64,000 nt of DNA from an uncultured Candidatus Melainabacteria bacterium. Lineage in GTDB: Bacteria; Cyanobacteriota; Vampirovibrionia; Gastranaerophilales; Gastranaerophilaceae. Every line of letters begins with the position of its first letter. The stretch's first letter is position 1. Below, one piece after another: positions 8,665-15,505 of this stretch. The stretch lies in the NCBI GenBank assembly GCA_934757275.1, contig CAKVLN010000002.1:62001-126000 (forward strand). Reading direction: 5' to 3'. A program made the translations under genes and the position numbers. The notes under the pieces were generated by a model. The model searched no databases. It was not told the DNA's origin and saw nothing but the letters and a program-made list of their open reading frames with translations.

Positions 8665-8892
8665 TTAGTCCATTTCATCAACATCTATGAGGTTATTAAT
8701 AACTGCAAATATCGCAGCTTGAACTTTATTATGCACGCCAAATTTTCTATATATGCTTTCAACATGAGCTTTTACAGTGTGTATAGATATCGAAAGCAAT
8801 TTTGCCATAGTTGTATTGCTATGCCCTTTAAGAAGTAAATTAAGCACCTCTTCTTCTCTTTGTGTTAAATTAAAATTTTTTGATTTCTTCAT
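8665..8892 (-). CDS. Stand-alone LuxR/GerE-type helix-turn-helix protein
   Basis: A 75-aa protein that is nearly all DNA-binding domain. LTQREEEVLNLLLKGHSNTT, then MAKLLSISIHTVKAHVES and IYRKFGVHNKVQAA, form the standard four-helix GerE domain (residues 9-66). There is no receiver or ligand domain. Single-domain GerE proteins such as GerE itself act as dimeric transcription regulators. I see no upstream Shine-Dalgarno in the A/T-rich leader, so initiation may be weak or leaderless. Two further LuxR-type domains occur in the response regulators at 42820-44087. The domain is certain; its targets are unknown. Confidence 0.85.
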   Translation of the reverse strand: MKKSKNFNLTQREEEVLNLLLKGHSNTTMAKLLSISIHTVKAHVESIYRKFGVHNKVQAAIFAVINNLIDVDEMD

Positions 8893-8968
8893 ATTTTAAT
8901 AATAATACTTTTTGAAAAAAACGCTCTAATATATTTTCCAAACAGTAAAATCTTAACAATTCTTAATA

Positions 8969-9622
8969 CTAAGTATTGAAAATTCTATCCCCTGCATCGC
9001 CCATACCAGGAACGATATAGCCACGTTCATTTAAACCATCATCTACTGCTGCAACAATCAAGGTTATATTAGGAAAATTCTTGAATACAGCCTCTATACC
9101 CACTGGCGAAGATATCATACACACACAACATATATTTTCCTGCGGAATACCTTTGTCTACATAAAGTCTAATGGCCTCAATCAATGAATTACCTGTTGCA
9201 AGCATAGGGTCTGTAATATAAACGTAATAATTATCTGGATTGTCAACCGGCATAGGAACTTTGTTATAGTACCAAACGGGCTTCAAAGTCTTTTCATCAC
9301 GGTACATGCCAATATGACGAATAGTTGCTTGCGGCAAAATATCTACCGCCTCATCTGTAAAAATTAGTCCAGCTCTTAAAATTGGTGAAATAATTATTGT
9401 AATATCAGGATTAATTGTTTTTGTCACAAATTTTGTGAGCGGAGTTTCGATTTCTACATCTTTTTGTGGCAAATTTTTTGTAGCTTCGTACAACAAAATT
9501 CTTGTAAGTTTTCTTGCCGCTAGTCTTACACCTTGCGTATCAGTGCTTTTGTCACGCATTGTACATAAACTTTGGTTTACAATTGGATTTGATATTATTT
9601 TTAAATTATTTTTTTCCATCAT
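8969..9622 (-). CDS. upp: Uracil phosphoribosyltransferase
   Basis: Pyrimidine-salvage enzyme making UMP from uracil and PRPP. The protein holds the 13-residue PRPP-binding signature in YITDPMLATGNSLIEAI, the flexible-loop MYRDEKTLKPVWYYNK, and the uracil-binding C-terminal GYIVPGMGDAGDRIF. An in-frame GTG lies four codons further upstream (9634), but ATG at 9622 sits seven bases after GTGGAG, so I take 9622, giving 217 aa. The gene overlaps the end of the upstream mce gene by 17 bases, implying cotranscription and translational coupling. Identification is secure. Confidence 0.95.
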   Translation of the reverse strand: MMEKNNLKIISNPIVNQSLCTMRDKSTDTQGVRLAARKLTRILLYEATKNLPQKDVEIETPLTKFVTKTINPDITIIISPILRAGLIFTDEAVDILPQATIRHIGMYRDEKTLKPVWYYNKVPMPVDNPDNYYVYITDPMLATGNSLIEAIRLYVDKGIPQENICCVCMISSPVGIEAVFKNFPNITLIVAAVDDGLNERGYIVPGMGDAGDRIFNT

Positions 9623-10256
9623 TTTTTGCTCCACTCAATTTATTTTCTAAGTCAACAGCTCTTTTATTCGCATCATCAAGCATTTTATCAGCATAATTTA
9701 CAAAAGCATTCGCATCTTGATTTTCAGTAGTAGGTAAATCTATGTTTTTTACCTTTTGTCCAAACGAAGAAGAGGTGTAAATTATTGCATTAATTTTATC
9801 AAACATTTCATTCAGCAAGCCCATTGCATCATGCAATCTTTTTGGTGGATTAACTGCCAAAATTGGAACATCTTTATTAATAAAGGTTTGTTTGTCAGGC
9901 AAATACAATTCCAAAGATTTAGAGCCTGCCATACCGCTAAATTCTACAGTTGCGACAGTTCCTTGAGGTATAACAATAGACTTATCCGGAATTATAAATT
10001 TGACAAACACTTCTTCATTTGTTGGCTTAATTTTTGTAATATGCCCAACTTCAATACCCATCATTCTTACAGGAGAACCTACAATCAAACCATCTACATC
10101 AGGTAAATAAATATTGTAGTTGTTATCTGTCTTAATTCTGCTCATATAATGAAAAGTAGAAAACGCAGTTATAATTAGAATTACAACTAACCAAAACAAC
10201 AATTCCCCACTATGAGTAATATAAACAGTATTTTTTTCGTTCTTATCTTTGGACAT
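9606..10256 (-). CDS. MlaD/MCE-domain protein (phospholipid-transport substrate-binding subunit)
   Basis: A 216-aa protein with a short charged N-terminus, one transmembrane helix (ELLFWLVVILIITAFSTFHY, about 17-36), and a single MCE domain (about 45-125) including the hallmark VDGLIVGSPVRMMGIEVGHI. The rest is helical. MCE proteins form hexameric rings that move lipids between inner and outer membranes with an MlaE/MlaF ABC transporter; those partners are not in this window, so they are presumably encoded elsewhere. The overlap with upp is unusual pairing by function and may only reflect gene packing. It supports a diderm cell plan. Confidence 0.9.
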   Translation of the reverse strand: MSKDKNEKNTVYITHSGELLFWLVVILIITAFSTFHYMSRIKTDNNYNIYLPDVDGLIVGSPVRMMGIEVGHITKIKPTNEEVFVKFIIPDKSIVIPQGTVATVEFSGMAGSKSLELYLPDKQTFINKDVPILAVNPPKRLHDAMGLLNEMFDKINAIIYTSSSFGQKVKNIDLPTTENQDANAFVNYADKMLDDANKRAVDLENKLSGAKNDGKK

Positions 10257-10380
10257 ATCAGATTAATTATATTAAAAATTTTAGTTTTGTACAAGTAATT
10301 TGAGAAAATTGATAAATCACAACAAATATTGAAAGCGTTTTCAACATTTTAGACCAAATGCGCTAGATAAACGGTTTTCG

Positions 10381-10415
10381 GGGCATTTTTCGTGCTAATC
10401 GCACTCAGAATGCCC
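10381..10415. repeat. Two-step hairpin in the 10.3-10.9 kb intergenic region
   Basis: GGGCATT (10381-10387) pairs with AATGCCC (10409-10415), and inside it GTGC (10392-10395) pairs with GCAC (10401-10404). It lies in the 700-base gene-free stretch 10257-10956 and could be a terminator remnant or a mobile palindromic repeat. Confidence 0.5.
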
Positions 10416-10439
10416 TAAGATTTATTCAATTGACGCCGC

Positions 10440-10484
10440 TAACACCCTCCCCTTTTATCAATTTAACATGGGGGGAGGGGGTTA
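10440..10484. repeat. GC-rich hairpin CCCTCCCC / GGGGAGGG
   Basis: AACACCCTCCCC (10441-10452) faces GGGGAGGGGGTT (10472-10483) across an A/T-rich loop of about 19 bases. It stands out sharply in base composition from the A/T-rich surroundings. A shorter CCCTCT / GGAGAGGG version lies at 24942-24963. Confidence 0.6.
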
Positions 10485-10501
10485 TTAACCATTTTTATCA
10501 A

Positions 10502-10567
10502 TACCCACCCGCATTCGTAGCTTTCGCAAGGCTCAAGCACGACTGCGACCTCCCTAATGAGTGAGGT
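10502..10567. repeat. Dispersed repeat TACCCACCCGCATTCGTA...TGCGACCTCCCTAAT (copy A)
   Basis: This 66-base segment shares TACCCACCCGCATTCGTA at one end and TGCGACCTCCCTAAT plus GAGGTT at the other with the minus strand of 53119-53186; the middle 24 or so bases vary. The two copies lie in opposite orientation 42 kb apart, both in intergenic DNA. Confidence 0.75.
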
Positions 10568-10612
10568 TTAGAGAAATGTAGGGTGCTGTCGTTGGACGCA
10601 CCAATAACTTTT

Positions 10613-10711
10613 AGAGATTGCCACGAAAATCTTACGATTTTCTCGCAATGACGCACAATTAGACGTTTTGACGCCCGGTCATTACGAGGAGCGTGAGCGA
10701 CGAAGTAATCT
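10613..10711. repeat. Two further copies of the TCATTGCGAG dispersed element
   Basis: 10613-10652 is the inverse of the 5865-5901 copy: AGATTGCCACGAAAATC, then GATTTTCTCGCAATGAC. 10678-10711 reads GTCATTACGAGGAGCGTGAG followed by CGACGAAGTAATCT in plus orientation. The adjacent pair, with the GC-rich hairpin and copy A just before it, makes this intergenic region a hot spot for small repeats. Confidence 0.7.
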
Positions 10712-10803
10712 ATTGCAGAGAATTGTTAAGAAATCGTAATAATATTTTTTAATATATTCTCAATTGTTAAGAAATCAGAAAAATTGTTACAATTGGCGCA
10801 AAC

Positions 10804-10833
10804 GTAGTAGTAGTAGTAGTAGTAGTAGTAGTA
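10804..10833. repeat. (GTA)10 trinucleotide microsatellite
   Basis: Ten perfect uninterrupted GTA units lie 23 bases upstream of a sigma-28-type promoter for the gene at 10957. Tracts this long and pure are rare in bacterial genomes and can change length by slipped-strand replication. Confidence 0.95.
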
Positions 10834-10856
10834 CGCTCAACTTTTGCAAAACACCC

Positions 10857-10883
10857 TAAAGTTTACAAAAAATATGCCGATAA
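10857..10883 (+). promoter_or_regulatory. Sigma-28 (FliA)-type promoter
   Basis: TAAAGTTT (10857-10864), 11 bases, GCCGATAA (10876-10883): this equals the classical FliA consensus TAAAGTTT-N11-GCCGATAA without mismatch. Transcription would begin near 10890, giving a leader of about 65 bases before the ATG at 10957. A second near-identical promoter is at 61089-61115. Confidence 0.8.
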
Positions 10884-10899
10884 CAATGAGGTAAGTAAG

Positions 10900-10920
10900 A
10901 TGAAAATTTTTTACAAGTAG
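10900..10920 (+). CDS. Possible six-residue leader peptide
   Basis: ATG at 10900 follows GAGGTAAGTAAG and encodes MKIFYK before TAG. It would lie within the 5' leader made from the sigma-28-type promoter. It may be chance in an A/T-rich leader. Confidence 0.2.
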   Translation: MKIFYK

Positions 10921-10956
10921 AACTAAATAACTCACAAGTTAGAAAGGAAATTCCTC

Positions 10957-11556
10957 ATGGGTAACAACACAATTTCACAAAAAATCGATGCTTATGCACA
11001 AGCCAATTTGAAAGCATTGAAGCAAGAAGAAGCAAAGACAGGTAAACACCTTACCAAATACGATATTGCTGAAAGAATGGTAAAAAGTAAGAAATTAACT
11101 TCAGGCGAATTAAATAGTTGGCTGAAGACTTCAGAGGGAAACAAAGAATGTTCACTGTCTGCTGCTCAGAAAAATGCTTTAAAAAACACTAGTGCTTGGT
11201 TAGTTGCAGGTTTTGGTGGAATTAATAATGATGAAAATGCTCACTACACCGCAAGATTAGAAAATGCTAGCAAAAAAGCTCCAAAAAATCCTGTTGAAAA
11301 GCAAAATGCGATTTCTGGATATCATATAAAATTGAATGAAACCGTTGCTGAACGTAGGAAAAGAAATGCTGAATTAAACGAACAAATTAAAAACGAAAGA
11401 TTAATGAATCCTAAAAAGACACAAGCAGAACAAAAAACAGATACTAAAAAACAAACAGAATACAATCAAGAGTTAAAAAGATATAAAGAAATACTAGGAA
11501 ATTCAACAACAATGAGAAAAATAGAAGTGTTATTTCGAAAACTTAATAATAATTAA
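10957..11556 (+). CDS. Unknown Lys/Asn-rich protein, cut short by an in-frame TAA
   Basis: A 199-aa protein with no recognised domain, no signal peptide and high helix propensity. ATG follows AGAAAGGAAA with good spacing. The first 60 residues (AQANLKALKQEEAKTGKHLT...) look helical; the last 60 are highly charged. The same reading frame continues after the TAA at 11554-11556 for another 73 codons, ending at 11778, so the original protein was probably about 273 aa. Transcribed from a consensus sigma-28-type promoter behind a (GTA)10 tract. Function unknown; sigma-28 dependence would link it to motility or surface-associated functions, which is inference only. Confidence 0.7.
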   Translation: MGNNTISQKIDAYAQANLKALKQEEAKTGKHLTKYDIAERMVKSKKLTSGELNSWLKTSEGNKECSLSAAQKNALKNTSAWLVAGFGGINNDENAHYTARLENASKKAPKNPVEKQNAISGYHIKLNETVAERRKRNAELNEQIKNERLMNPKKTQAEQKTDTKKQTEYNQELKRYKEILGNSTTMRKIEVLFRKLNNN

Positions 11557-11778
11557 TTATCACAAGAAGACAAAAAAGCTTTGCACGAAAGGATATGTGA
11601 TATAGCTGACAAATATGTAGATTTTTACAAGGGTCATAAAACACACATTGATGTTACAGGTAAGATATTCATAACAATAGATAATAATTATCGTGACAAT
11701 CCTATGCATGAAGACCATCTTCGTGAATTAGATGCAGCCTTAGATAATCTTGAAAAATCAATAAATACTGCATATTGA
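11557..11778 (+). pseudogene. In-frame 3' continuation of the 10957 gene after a TAA
   Basis: Directly after the TAA the frame reads LSQEDKKALHERICDIADKY and ends DALDNLEKSINTAY-like at 11778 (exact last residues AALDNLEKSINTAY). Codon use and composition match the upstream part. The only possible starts are a TTG at 11581 and later ATG codons without a Shine-Dalgarno, so an independent gene is less likely. A single-base change (for example GAA or CAA to TAA) would explain the split. A strong terminator follows only after this part. Alternatives are readthrough or a sequencing error. Confidence 0.6.
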
Positions 11779-11793
11779 GCTTGTAGCCAGTTG

Positions 11794-11830
11794 GTCGTGT
11801 TCAACGTTTTTCATTGAACACGACTTTTCT
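11794..11830 (+). terminator. Strong terminator after the split gene
   Basis: GTCGTGTTCAA (11794-11804) pairs perfectly with TTGAACACGAC (11814-11824), followed by TTTT. Its place after 11778 supports the region 10957-11778 being one transcription unit. Confidence 0.9.
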
Positions 11831-11853
11831 ATTTTAAGTTTTCGGTTCTGTCG

Positions 11854-11873
11854 GTTGGGCATACCTGCCCAAC
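11854..11873 (-). terminator. Palindrome after the LeuA-family gene
   Basis: GTTGGGCA (11854-11861) pairs with TGCCCAAC (11866-11873) around TACC, seven bases past the minus-strand stop. It may end transcription from the right or be another small dispersed palindrome (GGTTGGGCATACCTGCCCAAC type). Confidence 0.55.
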
Positions 11874-11880
11874 AATAACA

Positions 11881-13194
11881 TTAAATAATATGATGAGGCA
11901 TTGCAACACTACCTTTTTCCAAACGTTTTTGAAGTTCGCCAGTCGGTTCATAGAATGGTGACACAGTCATGATTTTAGCAGCTATATCTGGGTAGTGATA
12001 AATAAACTTCAATTCACTCTCGGTCAAAGGTTTTTGGGTATGAACGTTTGCATAACGAGCCAATTCAAGAATGTTTCTAGCTTCGTTTTCATCTTTAAAC
12101 TCAATTTCTAGCTTATCATAAACATTTCTAAACCCCTTAATTCCACCATATTCACCAGTTGTAATCATACGTCCTGTTTCAATGATTTCAGGTTCTCCTC
12201 TTCCAAGTTCTTCAAAATCATATAGTTCATAATTTCTTCTATCTTTTAAGGCACCATCAGCATGAATACCGGATTCGTGCGCAAAAGCATTATCACCAAC
12301 TGCTGGCTGGTTTATTGGAATTGGTAGACCAAAAGCATAAGCCGTGTATTTAGCAAGTTTCCAAGCCTTACTTAAATCTATATTTTCATCTACAGAAAAG
12401 ACTCCTTTTGCGTTTCTAAAACCTGCTGATTTCAACACTGCAAGCAAGCATGAAACTAAATCGGCATTTCCTGCACGTTCCCCCATTCCATTGATAGCAG
12501 TATTAATATACGCATCAACACCTGCATCAACTGCAGCCCTAGCTCCTTCTACAGAACAAGCAACAGCCATACCTAAATCATTATGGAAGTGCATTTCAAT
12601 TGGCATTTGAGTTTCTTTCGCAAGTCTATAAATTCTTGTATAAGTTGTATGCGGATCTTCATAACCTAAAGTATCACAGTATCTAAAACGATATGCACCA
12701 CGTTTCTTAACTTCTTTTGCTAATTTTATCAAGTAATCTAAATCACTTCTTGAAGCGTCTTCAGCATTCACACCAATGATTTTTGCACCTTTAGAAACTG
12801 CGCACTCTACCGCCTCACAAGTCATTTTAATAATATCATCTGGAGTTTTCTTGCCCAAATATTTACCATAAATCATTTGTTCTGAAGTCGATTGTGAAAG
12901 GTTGCAATTTTCTAAGAGCGGACAATTAGAGAAAGATTTTTCAACATCAGAAGCAATCGCTCTCATCCACCCAGAAAGCTTAGTTTTTCTAATAACACCA
13001 CGTTTTACAAGCTCTAAGTTGGCGTTTAAATAATTTATCTCGTGCATTGTAGTCGGGAAACCAAACTCTGATTGAGTTATCCCCATATCATCTAACATAA
13101 GATTTATAATAGTCTTTTGTAATTTTGCAAGTCCAAGTCTAGAAGTTTGAACCCCATCTCTGTTAGTTACGTCTACGAAATAAATTTTTGGCAT
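11881..13194 (-). CDS. LeuA/NifV-family (DRE-TIM) acyl-transferring synthase, homocitrate/isopropylmalate synthase-like
   Basis: Claisen-type condensing enzyme of the DRE-TIM metallolyase superfamily, joining acetyl-CoA to a 2-keto acid. The 437-aa protein starts FVDVTNRDGVQTSR (catalytic Arg-Asp, residues about 5-18), has the metal-binding HFHNDLGMA near residue 200 and the conserved NTAINGMGERAGNADLV and HESGIHADG. The first motif reads RDGVQ instead of the RDGEQ of authentic LeuA and NifV, and the C-terminal regulatory dimer domain of LeuA (about 120 aa) is absent, leaving a shorter NifV/homocitrate-synthase-sized protein. No leu genes are adjacent, so the keto-acid substrate cannot be called. 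GGGAGGT precedes the ATG. Family secure, specificity open. Confidence 0.85.
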   Translation of the reverse strand: MPKIYFVDVTNRDGVQTSRLGLAKLQKTIINLMLDDMGITQSEFGFPTTMHEINYLNANLELVKRGVIRKTKLSGWMRAIASDVEKSFSNCPLLENCNLSQSTSEQMIYGKYLGKKTPDDIIKMTCEAVECAVSKGAKIIGVNAEDASRSDLDYLIKLAKEVKKRGAYRFRYCDTLGYEDPHTTYTRIYRLAKETQMPIEMHFHNDLGMAVACSVEGARAAVDAGVDAYINTAINGMGERAGNADLVSCLLAVLKSAGFRNAKGVFSVDENIDLSKAWKLAKYTAYAFGLPIPINQPAVGDNAFAHESGIHADGALKDRRNYELYDFEELGRGEPEIIETGRMITTGEYGGIKGFRNVYDKLEIEFKDENEARNILELARYANVHTQKPLTESELKFIYHYPDIAAKIMTVSPFYEPTGELQKRLEKGSVAMPHHII

Positions 13195-13268
13195 ACTACC
13201 TCCCTAACTGTATGGAGCTATTGTACAATATCTGAGAGAATTGAGCAAGTAAAGATTATATAAACAAA

Positions 13269-14738
13269 CTACTTTAAATATTTAGCAACACCGCCAACAT
13301 TGTAGCGTTCACAATAACGTTTAAGTTCCTTAATTACTACTCCTGATAAAGCAAATACAGCGATTAAATTTGGTACTGCGAGGAACAAAGTCACAGCATC
13401 TGACAGATTAATGATACTTTGAAAATTCATTGCAGAACCTGCAATAATACATAAGCAGTAAATTGTTTGAAATACTCTTGTTTTATTTTTAGAATCGCCA
13501 AACAAGAAACCCCAAGCCTTCAAACCATAATAAGAACCGCAAAGCATTGTAGAAAGGACAAAGCAGCTTGCCATAATTGTTAATAAAATTGGATACGCTG
13601 GACAAATAGTTGCAAAAGCTTTTGATGTAAGTTCAATACCTGCAATGCCGTCCACTGTTAAATAAGCCTTTGATACAACTATAACAAATGCAGTTGCAAC
13701 ACCTACAATAACAGTGTCTACAAATGGTTGCAACATTGATATAAAGGCTTGCGCAACAGGTTTATTAGTATTCACGGCAGAAAATGCAATTGGCGCAGTG
13801 CCTAAACCTGATTCATTCGCAAACATCGCTCTTCTAAAACCCCAAAGCAAACAAGCAAACGCACCGCCTGTTATAGCTCTAGGGGAAAAAGCTTCTTTTA
13901 TAATTAGAACCAAGGTTTCTGGCAAATGATGAAGGTTAACTAAACATACTAAAAACGCACTTGCAACATATAAAGAGCACATAATTGGTGTAACTTTTGA
14001 AGTAAATTTGCCAATAGCTTTAATTCCACCAATAATCGTGAACCAAGTTATAACTGCTACGATTGTACCTAATATCCAACCATTGTTTGCAAAAAAGCTA
14101 TTATCACCACCTGTTACCTCTGTAAATTGTGCAGTCATAGCATTGATTTGGAACAAATTCCAACCACCAATCATAGCGAAGATGCAGCAAACGGCATAAG
14201 TTTTAGCTAATATTGGTGCAAATTTTTGAGAATATTTTCCTCTTAGCCCAACTAAAATATAGTACATCGGACCTCCAGAAACTGAACCATCTGGGTTTGT
14301 GTTTCTGAATTTTACACCTAAAAGTACTTCTGAAAACTTTAGAGCCATTGAGAAAAAGCCTGCAATTACCATCCAGAAAATAACCCCTGGGCCACCAATA
14401 GAAACCGCAGCGGCTGAACCTGCAACATTTCCTATTCCAGCTGATGCTGAAATTGTTGCACTCAACGCTTGAAAAGAAGACAATTCGCCTTTCTTTTTTC
14501 GTTGATATCCACTAGGATTGTTGTGTTTGTAATTGTTTGTGATGAGTTTTATTGCGTGCTTAAAGCCCCAAACGCCGATAAAACCAGTTCTTATTGTGAA
14601 ATATATTGCAGCAAAAATTAGGAGTGCGATTAAAAATTCAACTTTTACTCCATTAATTGTTATATATGAAAATATTATCCCTGATACTTTGTCAGCTATT
14701 GGTGATAGCAAGCTATCTATTACGGCATCTAAACTCAT
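13269..14738 (-). CDS. Sodium:alanine (AGCS family) symporter
   Basis: Inner-membrane Na+-coupled transporter for alanine or glycine. At 489 aa with about 11 hydrophobic segments it matches the AGCS family. Signature stretches include SASAGIGNVAGSAAAVSIGG, SGGPMYYILVGLRG (family signature), GFRRAMFANESGLGTAPIAF and FSAVNTNKPVAQAF. The reading frame begins MSLDAVIDSLLSPIADKV. It lies between a LeuA-family gene and a small unknown gene and seems to be a single unit. Preference for alanine versus glycine is not decidable from sequence. Confidence 0.95.
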   Translation of the reverse strand: MSLDAVIDSLLSPIADKVSGIIFSYITINGVKVEFLIALLIFAAIYFTIRTGFIGVWGFKHAIKLITNNYKHNNPSGYQRKKKGELSSFQALSATISASAGIGNVAGSAAAVSIGGPGVIFWMVIAGFFSMALKFSEVLLGVKFRNTNPDGSVSGGPMYYILVGLRGKYSQKFAPILAKTYAVCCIFAMIGGWNLFQINAMTAQFTEVTGGDNSFFANNGWILGTIVAVITWFTIIGGIKAIGKFTSKVTPIMCSLYVASAFLVCLVNLHHLPETLVLIIKEAFSPRAITGGAFACLLWGFRRAMFANESGLGTAPIAFSAVNTNKPVAQAFISMLQPFVDTVIVGVATAFVIVVSKAYLTVDGIAGIELTSKAFATICPAYPILLTIMASCFVLSTMLCGSYYGLKAWGFLFGDSKNKTRVFQTIYCLCIIAGSAMNFQSIINLSDAVTLFLAVPNLIAVFALSGVVIKELKRYCERYNVGGVAKYLK

Positions 14739-14835
14739 AATTTAATTATAGTACAAACAAAAATATGAGTTTGTAATGGATTATTTTCCTTTAAATACAA
14801 TGAACTTGAAGTGCGTTCCCACCGTTTTTGACTGA

Positions 14836-15318
14836 ATGGTTATAGCATTAAATTATTGCATTCAAACTGGAGCTAGTGTATCGGAAAGCGCAACGAAATT
14901 CAAAGTAGATGCAAATGAACTTTCAAAAATGTTATCAAAATCGTTAAACTCAAATGGTGGCGGAAAGCCAGAAGATGGTTTTTCGAGGAATTATGATATC
15001 AATTTCTCGCAAAAAGGCGGTGGTAAAGTAAAAGTCGCAAGACTTGCAACACAAAAACTACCTTCTGGACGAAGTGTAGAGGCATTTGTTGATAAAAATG
15101 GGAAACAATATTTCCAATATAGAGCAGCTGATGGCAAAATCATAACAGAAGAACATTTTAGAAAAGTTGAGAACTTCAAGGGTGAATACTACGTCAATAA
15201 TGGCAAATTTAAAGTTGCAATAAAAATAGATACGCCATCACAAGCAGAGCTGGATAAAAAACGTGCAGATTACAAAAATAGCATGAAAGAAAATATTAAA
15301 AACAAAACGCAGGAATAG
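14836..15318 (+). CDS. Unknown 160-aa protein, possibly 5'-truncated
   Basis: No family recognised. The N-terminus (TGASVSESATKFKVDANELS) resembles a helix-turn-helix-like segment; the middle is glycine/lysine-rich, and a YFQYRAADGKIITEEHF stretch looks like a small beta domain. The ATG at 14836 follows immediately on an in-frame TGA, and no Shine-Dalgarno is visible, so either the message is poorly translated or the gene has lost its original 5' end. A terminator follows the stop, which favours a once-functional gene. Confidence 0.5.
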   Translation: MVIALNYCIQTGASVSESATKFKVDANELSKMLSKSLNSNGGGKPEDGFSRNYDINFSQKGGGKVKVARLATQKLPSGRSVEAFVDKNGKQYFQYRAADGKIITEEHFRKVENFKGEYYVNNGKFKVAIKIDTPSQAELDKKRADYKNSMKENIKNKTQE

Positions 15319-15359
15319 TTGGCAGGACTCCACTACAATCCGAAATTTAATTCATATAA

Positions 15360-15384
15360 GGTGCACCAATTGGCGCACCTTTTT
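15360..15384 (+). terminator. Terminator after 15318
   Basis: GGTGC (15360-15364) and GCACC (15375-15379) flank CACCAATTGG-type loop sequence and are followed by five T. Confidence 0.7.
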
Positions 15385-15442
15385 ATCCATTTGTAAACTT
15401 TTGTTAAGAATTTATTTAAAAATGTCAATTTTAAACAAGAGA

Positions 15443-15464
15443 AAAACTTTATTAATATGTAAGG
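15443..15464 (+). promoter_or_regulatory. Diverged member of the ACTTTATATATATGTAAG promoter family
   Basis: AAAACTTTATTAATATGTAAGG matches in split form the core ACTTTATATATATGTAAG found before 45082, 55280 and 55757; it also has TTTTGTTAAG upstream. It lies 42 bases before the ATG at 15506. Confidence 0.45.
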
Positions 15465-15505
15465 TAAAAGGTTAATTAAATAAAGATTTATAGTAGGAGG
15501 TCATT

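Noticed and set aside
10804-10833. Microsatellite as part of a CRISPR or coding repeat
   Set aside because: It has no spacers and lies outside any open frame that would be continued by a ribosome site.
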